Shown here piece by piece: positions 10,211 through 18,685 of a DNA stretch of 64,000 nucleotides (position 1 is the first letter of the stretch; the number at the start of each line of letters is the position of its first letter). The stretch spans positions 1 to 64,000 of the forward strand of contig NZ_JASZ02000003.1 in NCBI RefSeq assembly GCF_000735695.2, written 5' to 3'. The translations under genes and the position numbers were made by a program. Source of the stretch: Kaistella haifensis DSM 19056 (GTDB lineage Bacteria > Bacteroidota > Bacteroidia > Flavobacteriales > Weeksellaceae). Below the pieces are notes generated by a model. The model had not been told where the DNA came from and did not search any database. It saw nothing but the letters and a program-made list of their open reading frames with translations.

Positions 10211-10899
10211 TGATAAACATAAATTGTTTTATTCTTTCCTATGTAAAATATGGTGATCATGATGCTGTTCTTCACTGTTTTTCTGCAGAAACAGGCTACC
10301 AAAGTCTATTTGCAAAAGGGATTTATTCTTCTAAAAACAAGAAGAAACCTTATCTTTTTCCATTGAATTTACTCAATATTACGCTTTCAAAAACTAGCAA
10401 TCATCAATCGATTTCGAATGTTTCCAAAATCGAACTTGCTCCCGGATTTTATGATTTTAATGAGGTTAAAATAAACTCAATTCTCTTTTTTGCAGCAGAT
10501 TTTTTGCATCAAATTTTAAGAAATGAACACCAAAATCAAGTGGCATTTGATGAAATTAAAACCTTCAGAGATGAGTTGTCCGTAAACAATCCCGATTCTT
10601 ATATTTCGCTGATTTTAAATTTCCTTAGAATTATTGGAATTGCACCTCTTTTGAGTGAAGAAAAATTTCTAAATCCAGAATCCGGAACATTTAATATGGA
10701 AATTTCGCATCCAATTTTCAGTGAAGAAATTTCTAAACTTTGGAAAAGATTTTTAACCGCCGAAAAATCCTATGAAATCAGCTTAAAAAGAGGCGAAAGA
10801 ACCGCTTTCCTCGATTCGTTGATGATCTATTATCATCTTCACTTTACGGGATTTTATGTTCCGGCTTCCCTGGCGATATTGAGACAGATTTATGAATAA
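10210..10899 (+). CDS. recO: DNA repair protein RecO
   Basis: Recombination mediator that helps load RecA onto SSB-covered DNA together with RecR. The 229-residue product has the N-terminal OB fold (FILSYVKYGDHDAVLHCFS, LFAKGIY) and the helical C-terminal domain (EEISKLWKRF, FLDSLMIYYHLHF). The zinc-binding cysteines found in some RecO proteins are not seen. ATG at 10210 overlaps the porZ stop, so the genes are probably translationally coupled; a TTG just before it would add one residue. Confidence 0.9.
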   Translation: MININCFILSYVKYGDHDAVLHCFSAETGYQSLFAKGIYSSKNKKKPYLFPLNLLNITLSKTSNHQSISNVSKIELAPGFYDFNEVKINSILFFAADFLHQILRNEHQNQVAFDEIKTFRDELSVNNPDSYISLILNFLRIIGIAPLLSEEKFLNPESGTFNMEISHPIFSEEISKLWKRFLTAEKSYEISLKRGERTAFLDSLMIYYHLHFTGFYVPASLAILRQIYE

Positions 10900-10921
10900 A
10901 AATGTCTTTAAAAAAAGCAAA

Positions 10922-10947
10922 AAAAGTTCCTCGAAAAAGGAACTTTT
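10922..10947. terminator. Bidirectional terminator after recO
   Basis: AAAAGTTCCT/AGGAACTTTT is a 10-bp perfect stem with a 6-nt loop. It lies between convergent recO and the downstream lipoprotein gene. Confidence 0.85.
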
Positions 10948-10969
10948 CTATTTTTATTAAACGAAAATA

Positions 10970-11692
10970 CTATCTTTCCGCGTCGAAATGCGTAGTTTTA
11001 TAAATCTGAAAGTTGAATATAAAACTTCTGTCTTTATAAGATATTCCGGTGTAATTAAAATGAGAATCTCTTGCAAAAGCAGCACGAGAAGGAACGATAA
11101 TTACTCCTTGAAGGTTATAATTGCTTTCATCTGGAATATTAAAAGCCTTAAACTTTTTCAAAGCTTCCTGAAAACCTTCGATCTCGTAATAACTTCTTTG
11201 TTTTGCCAAATCAACAGTAGCATTTTCTAAAACAGATTTTTTTACATAGAAATAAGCTGGATCGACTTCTGGTACGCCCGCTCCAGAGATTGTATTTCTG
11301 AAAGTTTGCCCTGAAGCAAAAGAAACAATACCGTCGGTTTTTGTAGCAACGTAAGTTGTAGCTCTTCCCATAAAACGGATAAGATCGTAAGTTCCAATAG
11401 CATCTCCGGGCTCTGGTTGTGCGCCTTCTCGCATAATGTAAATAACACCTGAAGGCAATGTTACTGGCTCAAGATCAGCTAATTTCACATTGGTAGTATC
11501 GGTGTCGCTTAATTGCTTGATGTTTCCTTTTACGTCCAAATAGTGGGTTTCCAAAAATTTCTGTGCAGCTTGATCGTCGTAGGTATTTTGGGTCTCAATG
11601 CTTACTTCTTCCACAGTATCCTCGTTATCATCCTTTCTACAAGACACAAAAGCAATAGAAGCTAAAGCCAGAAATAAGATGGTTTTTTTCAT
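10970..11692 (-). CDS. Lipoprotein, FKBP/GldI-like C-terminus
   Basis: A 240-residue lipoprotein (MKKTILFLALASIAFVSC). After an acidic linker there is a globular region whose last third (GVIIVPSRAAFAR, then a short beta strand FIFNFQIYKT) recalls the end of FKBP-type prolyl isomerases such as the gliding lipoprotein GldI. The isomerase active site is not convincing, so activity is not claimed. ATG at 11692 is chosen because the lipobox starts there. It is expected on the periplasmic face of a membrane. Confidence 0.7.
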   Translation of the reverse strand: MKKTILFLALASIAFVSCRKDDNEDTVEEVSIETQNTYDDQAAQKFLETHYLDVKGNIKQLSDTDTTNVKLADLEPVTLPSGVIYIMREGAQPEPGDAIGTYDLIRFMGRATTYVATKTDGIVSFASGQTFRNTISGAGVPEVDPAYFYVKKSVLENATVDLAKQRSYYEIEGFQEALKKFKAFNIPDESNYNLQGVIIVPSRAAFARDSHFNYTGISYKDRSFIFNFQIYKTTHFDAER

Positions 11693-11733
11693 TTTCAATA
11701 TTATCATTAAATTGCTAAAATTTTTTAATCCAG

Positions 11734-11741
11734 CAAAAGTA
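11734..11741 (-). promoter_or_regulatory. -7 promoter element of the lipoprotein gene
   Basis: CAAAAGTA (TACTTTTG on the minus strand) lies 42 bp upstream of the start at 11692, and only 11 bp from the divergent S4-domain gene. Confidence 0.5.
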
Positions 11742-11751
11742 TAAATAAAAT

Positions 11752-12186
11752 ATGAGAATTGATAAATTTTTATGGTGCGTTCGCTTTTATAAAACCAGAA
11801 GCATCGCAGCTGAAGAAATAAAAAAGAATAGAGTAGCAATTGGCGGGCAAATCGTGAAATCATCAAAAGAGGTGAAACCCGGCGACATCATTAAAATAAG
11901 AAAAAATCAAATTGATTATCAGATAAAGGTGGTGCAAATCCCCAAAAGTAGGTTAGGAGCGAAGCCGGTTCCTTTACACATCGAAGATAGAACCGATAAA
12001 CAGCAGTACGAAATCCTAAAACTACGCAAATCCGAGCAAGATTACTACAGAATTAAAGGCGAGGGTAGACCCACCAAAAAAGACCGAAGGGAAATTGATG
12101 AATACGTTTCCGGTGATGGTGATGCTTCCTTTGAGGAAGGTGATTGGGATTTATTTTTCAGTGGATTGGAGGATGATCAGGATTAA
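11752..12186 (+). CDS. S4-domain RNA-binding protein, HslR-like
   Basis: A 144-residue protein with an N-terminal S4 RNA-binding domain (residues 1-60: MRIDKFLWCVRFYKTRS, then RVAIGGQIVK and KPGDIIKIR) and a basic/acidic tail. E. coli HslR (Hsp15) binds 50S subunits carrying a stalled nascent chain; the same role is likely but inferred. Its 3' end overlaps convergent aroK by 4 bp. Confidence 0.88.
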   Translation: MRIDKFLWCVRFYKTRSIAAEEIKKNRVAIGGQIVKSSKEVKPGDIIKIRKNQIDYQIKVVQIPKSRLGAKPVPLHIEDRTDKQQYEILKLRKSEQDYYRIKGEGRPTKKDRREIDEYVSGDGDASFEEGDWDLFFSGLEDDQD

Positions 12187-12692
12187 AAAAGAGCAGCGAT
12201 TTCCGTTACAATTTCGTCCGGCGATTTTCCGTCGGTTATCACCTTGTGTTTTGATTGGGAATAAAAAACATTTCTTTCAAACAGATGTTTTGCAATAAAT
12301 TCAGGTAGATCTTCATCAGCAATCTTAGCTACTAAAGGTCTTTTCTCTTTTTGTTTAAGAATTCTTTCAGAAAGATTTTTCACTGAAGTTTGCAAGAAAA
12401 CACTCTCGGAATACTGGTTGATTATTTCCATGTTGTTGAAATAAGCAGGAGTGCCACCACCGACACTTAAAATAATGTCGTCATAGGAACTCAAAATTTC
12501 ATTTAAAATTAGATTTTCCTGTTTTCGAAAGTAAATTTCGCCTCGTTTTTCGAAAATCTCGGGTATTGTCATTTCATTTTTCAAAGAAATTTGCCGATCG
12601 AGGTCAAATAATTTTAAATTAAGTTTTTTGCTCAAAACTTTGGAAATGTGGGATTTACCGCTGCCCATGTATCCTATCAGGGAAATAATCAT
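12183..12692 (-). CDS. aroK: Shikimate kinase
   Basis: Phosphorylates shikimate with ATP, the fifth step of the chorismate pathway; cytosolic. The 169-residue length is normal. Motifs are the P-loop GYMGSGKS (7-14), the shikimate-binding aspartate in LFDLDRQI, SVGGGTPAYF in the substrate pocket, and EKRPLV in the lid. It is convergent with the S4-domain gene and its start faces the tRNA cluster. Confidence 0.95.
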   Translation of the reverse strand: MIISLIGYMGSGKSHISKVLSKKLNLKLFDLDRQISLKNEMTIPEIFEKRGEIYFRKQENLILNEILSSYDDIILSVGGGTPAYFNNMEIINQYSESVFLQTSVKNLSERILKQKEKRPLVAKIADEDLPEFIAKHLFERNVFYSQSKHKVITDGKSPDEIVTEIAALF

Positions 12693-12722
12693 GTTTTAAT
12701 TTTGTACAAATTACCAAAAAAA

Positions 12723-12753
12723 TTTTGAGATTTTAAAAAAAGGCCTATCTTTG
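12723..12753 (+). promoter_or_regulatory. Promoter of the tRNA cluster
   Basis: TTTTG at 12723-12727 and TATCTTTG at 12746-12753, 18 bp apart, form a near-consensus Bacteroidetes promoter (TTG, then TAnnTTTG). It lies about 65 bp upstream of the first tRNA and is the clearest two-box promoter seen here. Confidence 0.75.
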
Positions 12754-12820
12754 CACCACTCAAAAACGGAAAATAATTATTAAAACTTGTTTTTTAATTA
12801 TTGGTTTTAAAAGAGTGGCC

Positions 12821-12893
12821 GACTCGGTAGCTCAGCTGGTAGAGCAATACACTTTTAATGTATGGGTCCTGGGTTCGAATCCCAGCCGGGTCA
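12821..12893 (+). tRNA. tRNA-Lys (anticodon TTT)
   Basis: A 73-nt cloverleaf: acceptor GACTCGG pairs with CCGGGTC (one G-T pair), anticodon stem ATACA/TGTAT with loop CTTTTAA, and T arm with GGTTCGAATCC. CCA is not encoded. It is identical to the copy at 13099. Confidence 0.97.
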
Positions 12894-12929
12894 CTAGTGA
12901 GAAATTCCGTAACCATACGGATTTTTTTT

Positions 12930-13015
12930 GCCTGCGTGGTGAAATTGGTAGACACGCCATCTTGAGGGGGTGGTTTCCTAAGGATGTGCTGGTTCGAGTC
13001 CAGTCGCAGGCACCA
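12930..13015 (+). tRNA. tRNA-Leu (anticodon GAG)
   Basis: A class II tRNA with a long variable arm. Acceptor GCCTGCG pairs with CGCAGGC; anticodon stem CCATC/GGTGG carries loop TTGAGGG. The 3' CCA (13013-13015) is encoded, unlike in the flanking tRNA-Lys genes. Confidence 0.95.
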
Positions 13016-13098
13016 TCAGAAAATAAAAAAAATAGTAGCTTATTTTTCTTATTAAAAAAAATATTTTAATTATTAATCTTTGGTATTATTAATTAAAA

Positions 13099-13171
13099 GA
13101 CTCGGTAGCTCAGCTGGTAGAGCAATACACTTTTAATGTATGGGTCCTGGGTTCGAATCCCAGCCGGGTCA
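13099..13171 (+). tRNA. tRNA-Lys (anticodon TTT), second copy
   Basis: The same 73 nt as the first tRNA-Lys gene, with a different spacer. A weak terminator follows. Confidence 0.97.
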
Positions 13172-13176
13172 CAAAT

Positions 13177-13200
13177 TTACCTTTCGGGGTAATTTTTTTT
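13177..13200 (+). terminator. Terminator of the tRNA cluster
   Basis: TTACC/GGTAA stem with a 6-nt loop followed by a run of eight T. The stem is short, but the T tract and position fit. Confidence 0.5.
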
Positions 13201-13227
13201 CATATTAATATTTTGTGATTTGGTGCT

Positions 13228-13257
13228 CAAAAGTCTTCTTAATTAGGAAGACTTTTG
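13228..13257. terminator. Terminator after panC
   Basis: CAAAAGTCTTC/GAAGACTTTTG is an 11-bp perfect stem with an 8-nt loop. It lies 20 bp past the panC stop on the minus strand. Confidence 0.8.
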
Positions 13258-13276
13258 ACGTTTTTAGGAAGTGCTC

Positions 13277-14125
13277 CTAATCCAAATGCATATTGTCGAT
13301 AAGGCGGACATCTCCAACATGTACTACAATAAATGCACGGTAGCTTTTGTCTTTATAGAAGAAGTCGGTCTGTTTCAATGTAGTTTCGTCGACAATTTCG
13401 AAATATTCGAGTTTCATCCCGGGTTGATCATCAAAAATATCTTGCACGCGGCGATTAATTTCCGGAATTGTGCTGACGCGGAACCAATCATTTACTTTAA
13501 CCAAAGTTTCGTAAATAATTTTGGCGGATTCTTTTTCTTTTGCGCTTAGTCGCTGGTTTCGGGAGCTCATTGCGAGTCCATTTTTTTCGCGGAAAATGGG
13601 AACTCCGTGTATTTTGATTGGGAGTTTTAGTTTGTCTGTAAGTTTTTTGATGATGGCTAATTGCTGATAATCTTTGTCGCCAAAATACGCATTGTCGGGT
13701 TTTACTTGCAGAAATAGCTCTTCTACCACAGTTCCAACGCCATTGAAATGTCCAGGACGTGATTTGCCCTCCATTTCGTTTTCCAATCCATCGAAATCGT
13801 ATTCTTTACTTTCCAAAACATCAGGATAGATATCAGAAATTTCCGGAATATAAACAGCATCTACATTTCCTGATTCTTCAAGGATTTTGATGTCTTTTTT
13901 GATATTTCGAGGGTATTTTTCTAAATCTTGAGGATTGTTAAATTGGGTTGGATTTACGAAAATTGAAGAAATTACGAGGTCGTTTTCTTCTCTGGCATGT
14001 GCATAAAGTGAGAGGTGACCTTCGTGTAGCGCGCCCATAGTGGGAGCGAACCCGATTTTTTTTCCCATTTCTTTTTGTCTTTCCACAAAATCGAGGAGCG
14101 GTTTCTTAGTTTTAAAAATTTCCAT
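13277..14125 (-). CDS. panC: Pantothenate synthetase
   Basis: Joins pantoate and beta-alanine using ATP, the last step of pantothenate (vitamin B5) synthesis; cytosolic. 282 residues, normal length. Motifs are PTMGALHEGHLSL (nucleotide-binding HIGH-like), FVNPTQFNNP, AYFGDKDYQQL and the KMSKS-like MSSRNQRL. It is divergent from the glycogen-synthase-like gene, an arrangement I associate with relatives. Confidence 0.96.
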   Translation of the reverse strand: MEIFKTKKPLLDFVERQKEMGKKIGFAPTMGALHEGHLSLYAHAREENDLVISSIFVNPTQFNNPQDLEKYPRNIKKDIKILEESGNVDAVYIPEISDIYPDVLESKEYDFDGLENEMEGKSRPGHFNGVGTVVEELFLQVKPDNAYFGDKDYQQLAIIKKLTDKLKLPIKIHGVPIFREKNGLAMSSRNQRLSAKEKESAKIIYETLVKVNDWFRVSTIPEINRRVQDIFDDQPGMKLEYFEIVDETTLKQTDFFYKDKSYRAFIVVHVGDVRLIDNMHLD

Positions 14126-14265
14126 AGTTTGGTATTAACTGTGTAAAAATAAAAAAATCCGATAAAAAAGATCGTTTGGAATCTATTTATTTTATGGAAT
14201 AATTGAATGATTTGAAATAAAATCATTAAAATTTGTTAATTAAAAAATATTCACTCAAAATTTTG

Positions 14266-14273
14266 TAATTTTG
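14266..14273 (+). promoter_or_regulatory. -7 promoter element
   Basis: TAATTTTG matches TAnnTTTG, 47 bp upstream of the ATG at 14321. No TTG box is seen at the expected distance. Confidence 0.45.
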
Positions 14274-14320
14274 CACAACAGAAAAAAATCTGTTTTATTA
14301 ATAAGAAGAACGAAGAATTT

Positions 14321-15091
14321 ATGCCGAACCAAAAGATTTTATATGTCACCACAGAAATGTTCCCTTATCAGGAAGACAGCAATATGGCGACAATGGTGAG
14401 CAAAATGGCTCTAAAAATGCACCAGGACGGAAATGATGTTAGAGTTTTTATGCCACGCTTTGGACAAATCAGCGAGCGCAAGTTCCAGCTTCATGAAGTT
14501 ATTCGACTTTCAGGAATGAATATCATCATCAATGACCTCGATCAGCCGTTAATCATTAAAGTAGCGTCTCTTCCGGGCGAAAGACTTCAAGTTTATTTTA
14601 TTGATAACGAAGAGTATTTCAAAAGAAAACAGTTGTATGCTGACGACGACGGAAATGCTTTTGATGATAATGATGAGCGCGCGATTTTCTTTGCGCGCGG
14701 TGTTATCGAAACCATCAAGAAACTCAATTGGGTTCCTGATGTGATTCATTTGAATGGTTGGATGGCTTCTTTCATTCCTATTTATCTAAAAACTTTCTAC
14801 AAAACCGATTCTTATTTCAAAGATTCTAAAATTGTATTGTCGGTTTATAATGAAGAGGATACCCCGCTTTCCGCTTCGATAGAAGAAAAAATGAATTTTG
14901 ACAATATTACCTCACTTAAAGCGTTTAAGAAACCGAGCATTCAGCAATTCGTAATTGAAAGCATGGATTTTGTAGATGTTATAGTAAAAGGTGACGAGTT
15001 TTTACAAGATGAACTCGATGAAGCTTTTAACAAAACCAAAACCCAAAAATCGGAGTATTTGGATGCGCAATCAATCGAAACTTTATACTAA
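14321..15091 (+). CDS. Glycogen/starch synthase N-terminal-like protein
   Basis: 256 residues correspond to only the N-terminal Rossmann domain of GT5 glycogen synthases: ILYVTTEMFPY, DVRVFMPRFG and WVPDVIHLNGWMASFIPIYL. The usual K-T-G-G-L motif that binds ADP-glucose is replaced by QEDSNMATMVSK, and the whole C-terminal catalytic domain is missing. No second half follows, since the next gene is a lipoprotein. It is therefore unlikely to make glycogen itself and may be a regulatory or repurposed fold. Co-transcription with the DUF4270 gene 17 bp downstream is likely. Confidence 0.8.
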   Translation: MPNQKILYVTTEMFPYQEDSNMATMVSKMALKMHQDGNDVRVFMPRFGQISERKFQLHEVIRLSGMNIIINDLDQPLIIKVASLPGERLQVYFIDNEEYFKRKQLYADDDGNAFDDNDERAIFFARGVIETIKKLNWVPDVIHLNGWMASFIPIYLKTFYKTDSYFKDSKIVLSVYNEEDTPLSASIEEKMNFDNITSLKAFKKPSIQQFVIESMDFVDVIVKGDEFLQDELDEAFNKTKTQKSEYLDAQSIETLY

Positions 15092-15107
15092 ATCAATTTA
15101 AATTTTA

Positions 15108-16691
15108 ATGATAAAAAATATTAAAAAATTACTCAATATTACCGCATCTTTGGTAATGGGAAGTTTAATTTTATGGAGCTGTGAGTCTGATGCAGATCAA
15201 TTGGGATCTCAATTTTTTCAGGATGGTGCACAAGGTAATCAGACTCCGTACGATGTGATTGCTTACAATGTAAATAATGGAGATTCGATAAGAGTCGATA
15301 AATCTAGACTGCAAACCGCTACTTTGGGAGCTTTCAGCGAATCTCAATTCGGAATGCAAAAATCAGCTTATGTTTCTCAGGTAAGAATGTCGTCTTATGA
15401 ACCTGATTTCGGGACTAATGCAGTTTTGGATTCAGCGGTTATGGTTATAAAACCTACATATCCTACAGATTCTGTTACCACGACTACGACTGAGGATTAT
15501 ATTTATGCTGACGGTAATGTAGCAGCAAAAAAAGTTGTAACAACCTACCCAATCTCCAAATATGGTAAAACTAAACTGAATGGAGGGAAAACAGTTTTCA
15601 ATATTAAAGTTCATGAGGTAACCGAATTTCTTGGCTCGAATGTAGATCAGGTTCGTTCTAACCGTTCCGTTGCTACTGGAGCGCTTATCGGAAGCAAAGT
15701 TTTCAATGGTGACATCAGCGGAATTAAAATTACAAAAGATAGTGATAACAGCGAACTTTATATAAGAGAGGCAAACCTTCGAATTCCAATGGATTCTACT
15801 TTCTTCCAGAATAAAATTGTTTCAAAAGGTTCGTCAGCGGAATTGGCAGATGTAGCTTCATTTATCCGTTATTTTAAAGGGTTGAAAGTTTCTGTTGATG
15901 AAAACGACGGCTATATCTTTAGTTTCGATCCAACTTCAATTGTTGTCAATCTGTATTATAAGAATGATGTTGTAGAAAATGGAACTACAACCCGCCCTCA
16001 ATCTGTATTTTCACTTGATTTAGGTGCTTCAAATGCTTATTTTAATGAAATAAAATACAACAGAGCAGGAACAGCATCTGAAACCGCTTTGGCTACAATT
16101 GACCAAATTAATGGTGATCAGAAATTATTTGCACAAGGAATGGGAGGGCCAGGAATTGGAGTAAGAGTTCCTGCCACTACTGTTGCAGCCATTAAACAAC
16201 TTTATAACGAAGACAAAATCGGGATTATCTCAGCGAAAATTAGACTTTATACTGATGTTCAAAGCTGGAATAATAATTACGCTAAACCTAATTATTTTGT
16301 AGTTCGACAAAGAGATTTAACTCCAGCACCGGGCGAACCGGAATATCTTGACGATTTCTTGGAAGACATGAGCGCGATGGCTTACAACTCGGTGTATAGT
16401 TTAGTGAAACCATTTGATTTAGATAAAAATCCGGCTTATTATGATATTTCAATTACGCAAACTTTTAAAAATATTATTGAAAAAGAAGCCGAAAATCACG
16501 ATTTGATTCTCAATGTAGGAAGTTATACGACAGATTTTACAACCAGAAGTCTGATGGGAACAATTTATTCGAATTTAGGAGCTCAAAATTTCACCACAAG
16601 AGCTTATACACCTAATAGAGCAGTGTTTGTAGGTAGCGACCCGGCGAATGATAAACGAGCGCAGCTTCTTTTAACTTATGGAAAAAAATAA
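15108..16691 (+). CDS. DUF4270 family lipoprotein
   Basis: 527 residues with a lipoprotein signal (MGSLILWSCESD, Cys near residue 25) and the DUF4270 pattern of Bacteroidetes: DQLGSQFFQDG, VIAYNVNNGDSIRVD, LGAFSESQFG and a C-terminal RAQLLLTYGKK. The family is probably a surface or periplasmic protein of unknown function. It lies between the glycogen-synthase-like gene and glmS (29 bp to the next start) and may be in one transcript with them. Confidence 0.85.
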   Translation: MIKNIKKLLNITASLVMGSLILWSCESDADQLGSQFFQDGAQGNQTPYDVIAYNVNNGDSIRVDKSRLQTATLGAFSESQFGMQKSAYVSQVRMSSYEPDFGTNAVLDSAVMVIKPTYPTDSVTTTTTEDYIYADGNVAAKKVVTTYPISKYGKTKLNGGKTVFNIKVHEVTEFLGSNVDQVRSNRSVATGALIGSKVFNGDISGIKITKDSDNSELYIREANLRIPMDSTFFQNKIVSKGSSAELADVASFIRYFKGLKVSVDENDGYIFSFDPTSIVVNLYYKNDVVENGTTTRPQSVFSLDLGASNAYFNEIKYNRAGTASETALATIDQINGDQKLFAQGMGGPGIGVRVPATTVAAIKQLYNEDKIGIISAKIRLYTDVQSWNNNYAKPNYFVVRQRDLTPAPGEPEYLDDFLEDMSAMAYNSVYSLVKPFDLDKNPAYYDISITQTFKNIIEKEAENHDLILNVGSYTTDFTTRSLMGTIYSNLGAQNFTTRAYTPNRAVFVGSDPANDKRAQLLLTYGKK

Positions 16692-16720
16692 TAATTAAGA
16701 ACGAATAAAATAAATAGAAT

Positions 16721-18574
16721 ATGTGTGGAATCGTTGGATATACAGGTTTTCAAGATGCTTACGAAGTAGTAATCAACGGTCTTCGTAGATTAGAATACCG
16801 AGGTTATGATAGTGCAGGAATTGTTTTAGATCGAGAAAATTCCAGTTTCGAGGTTGCGAAAACAAAAGGAAAAGTAGATGATTTGGTGGCTATTTCTGAA
16901 AATCTAGCAGGAAAATCACACGTCGGAATGGGACATACCAGATGGGCAACCCATGGCGTACCAAGTGATCGAAATTCGCATCCGCACCTTTCTAATAATG
17001 GAAAAATTGCCTTAGTGCATAATGGAATTATTGAAAATTATGATACCATTAAAATTATGCTTACCGAAAAAGGCTTCACCTTTAAATCTGAAACAGATAC
17101 CGAAGTTTTAGTCAATTTGGTTCAATATTTTATGGATTTGGATGCCTCTCTCGATTTTCCAACTGCGGTGAGATATGCATTAAATGAAGTATATGGAGCA
17201 TATGCAATTACTGTAATGCATGATGATTACCCAGGAATATTGGTGGTTGCGAGATTAGGTTCTCCGTTAGCAATCGGTTTGGGAACTAATGAATATTTTA
17301 TTGCTTCCGATGCTTCTCCATTTGTGGAGTTTACCAAAGAAGCAGTTTATCTTGAAGAAGGTCATATGGCAACTATCTCTCTTGAAAAAGGAGTGGATAT
17401 AAGAACCATAAAAGATAACGAAAAAATTGTTCCACAAGTTCAAGAATTAAAGTTGAGTTTGGAACAAATTGAAAAAGGTGGATATGAACATTTTATGTTG
17501 AAAGAAATTTTCGAACAACCTAAATCAATCCACGATACATTAAGAGGAAGATTGCTTGTTGAAGAGGGAATCATTAAAATGGCGGGAATTTGGGATCATT
17601 TGGATAGAATCAATAAAGCTCAAAAAATTACCATCATTGCTTGTGGAACTTCTTGGCATGCAGGATTAATTGGAGAATATTTAATTGAAGAATTCGCGAG
17701 AATTCCAGTTGAGGTTGAATATGCTTCAGAATTTAGATACAGAAATCCAATTATTACGGAAAACGATGTAGTAATTGCAATTTCCCAATCAGGTGAAACT
17801 GCAGATACAATGGCGGCTTTAAAAATGGCCAAAGAAAAAGGAGCGTTTATCTACGGAATTTGTAATGTGGTAGATTCTTCAATTGCAAGAGTTACGGATG
17901 CAGGTTCTTATACCCATGCTGGTCCTGAAATCGGAGTGGCTTCTACAAAAGCATTTACTGCACAACTTTCGGTTCTTTCTTTAATTGCATTGAAGCTAGG
18001 TAAACACAAAGGAAACCTTAGCAATCAGGAATTCATGAGATTGATTACAGAGCTTGAAGCGATTCCGAAAAAAGTGGAAGAAGTATTGGAAAAGACTCAT
18101 GAGATCACCAAAGAAATAGCGAAAGATTTTGTGAATGCTCAAAACTTCCTTTATTTAGGAAGAGGATATAATTTCCCGGCAGCATTAGAAGGAGCTTTAA
18201 AGCTTAAAGAAATTTCTTATATCCACGCGGAAGGCTATCCAGCAGCGGAAATGAAACACGGTCCAATTGCATTAATCGACGAGAATATGCCAATAGTGAT
18301 CATCGCGCCAAAACAGGGGCATTATGACAAAATTGTGAGCAATGTTCAGGAAATTAAAGCAAGAAAAGGAAAAATAATCGCATTGGTAAATAAAGGAGAC
18401 ACTCAGGTTGCGGCAATGGCAGATTACGTGATAGAATTTCCGGAAACATCCGAATGCTTTTCTCCAATAGTGGCTTCAGTTCCTTTGCAATTATTGTCTT
18501 ATTATATTGCCGTTTACAGAGGAGCAAATGTGGATCAGCCTAGAAATTTGGCAAAATCCGTTACTGTGGAGTAA
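16721..18574 (+). CDS. glmS: Glutamine-fructose-6-phosphate transaminase
   Basis: Makes glucosamine-6-phosphate from fructose-6-phosphate and glutamine, the entry to peptidoglycan and LPS amino sugars. 617 residues. The glutaminase domain (1-230) starts with MCGIVGYTG, where Cys2 is the nucleophile, and has GHTRWATHG. Two SIS domains follow (about 290-430 and 460-600), with CGTSWHAG, SQSGETADT and HGPIALID; the C-terminus NLAKSVTVE is canonical. No glmS ribozyme is seen in the 29-bp upstream gap. Confidence 0.97.
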   Translation: MCGIVGYTGFQDAYEVVINGLRRLEYRGYDSAGIVLDRENSSFEVAKTKGKVDDLVAISENLAGKSHVGMGHTRWATHGVPSDRNSHPHLSNNGKIALVHNGIIENYDTIKIMLTEKGFTFKSETDTEVLVNLVQYFMDLDASLDFPTAVRYALNEVYGAYAITVMHDDYPGILVVARLGSPLAIGLGTNEYFIASDASPFVEFTKEAVYLEEGHMATISLEKGVDIRTIKDNEKIVPQVQELKLSLEQIEKGGYEHFMLKEIFEQPKSIHDTLRGRLLVEEGIIKMAGIWDHLDRINKAQKITIIACGTSWHAGLIGEYLIEEFARIPVEVEYASEFRYRNPIITENDVVIAISQSGETADTMAALKMAKEKGAFIYGICNVVDSSIARVTDAGSYTHAGPEIGVASTKAFTAQLSVLSLIALKLGKHKGNLSNQEFMRLITELEAIPKKVEEVLEKTHEITKEIAKDFVNAQNFLYLGRGYNFPAALEGALKLKEISYIHAEGYPAAEMKHGPIALIDENMPIVIIAPKQGHYDKIVSNVQEIKARKGKIIALVNKGDTQVAAMADYVIEFPETSECFSPIVASVPLQLLSYYIAVYRGANVDQPRNLAKSVTVE

Positions 18575-18685
18575 AATAAATGTTAAATCTTACGAAATAA
18601 TCCAAACAATTTTTCGTTTTCCAAAAAAAACAATAATTGTTTTTCCAAAAAATTATATAATTACCGCTTAATTTTTAAAAATAGC

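Noticed and set aside
12821-13171. tRNA-Lys direct repeats as att sites of an element
   Set aside because: They are two full functional tRNA genes flanking only a tRNA-Leu; no integrase or cargo lies between.
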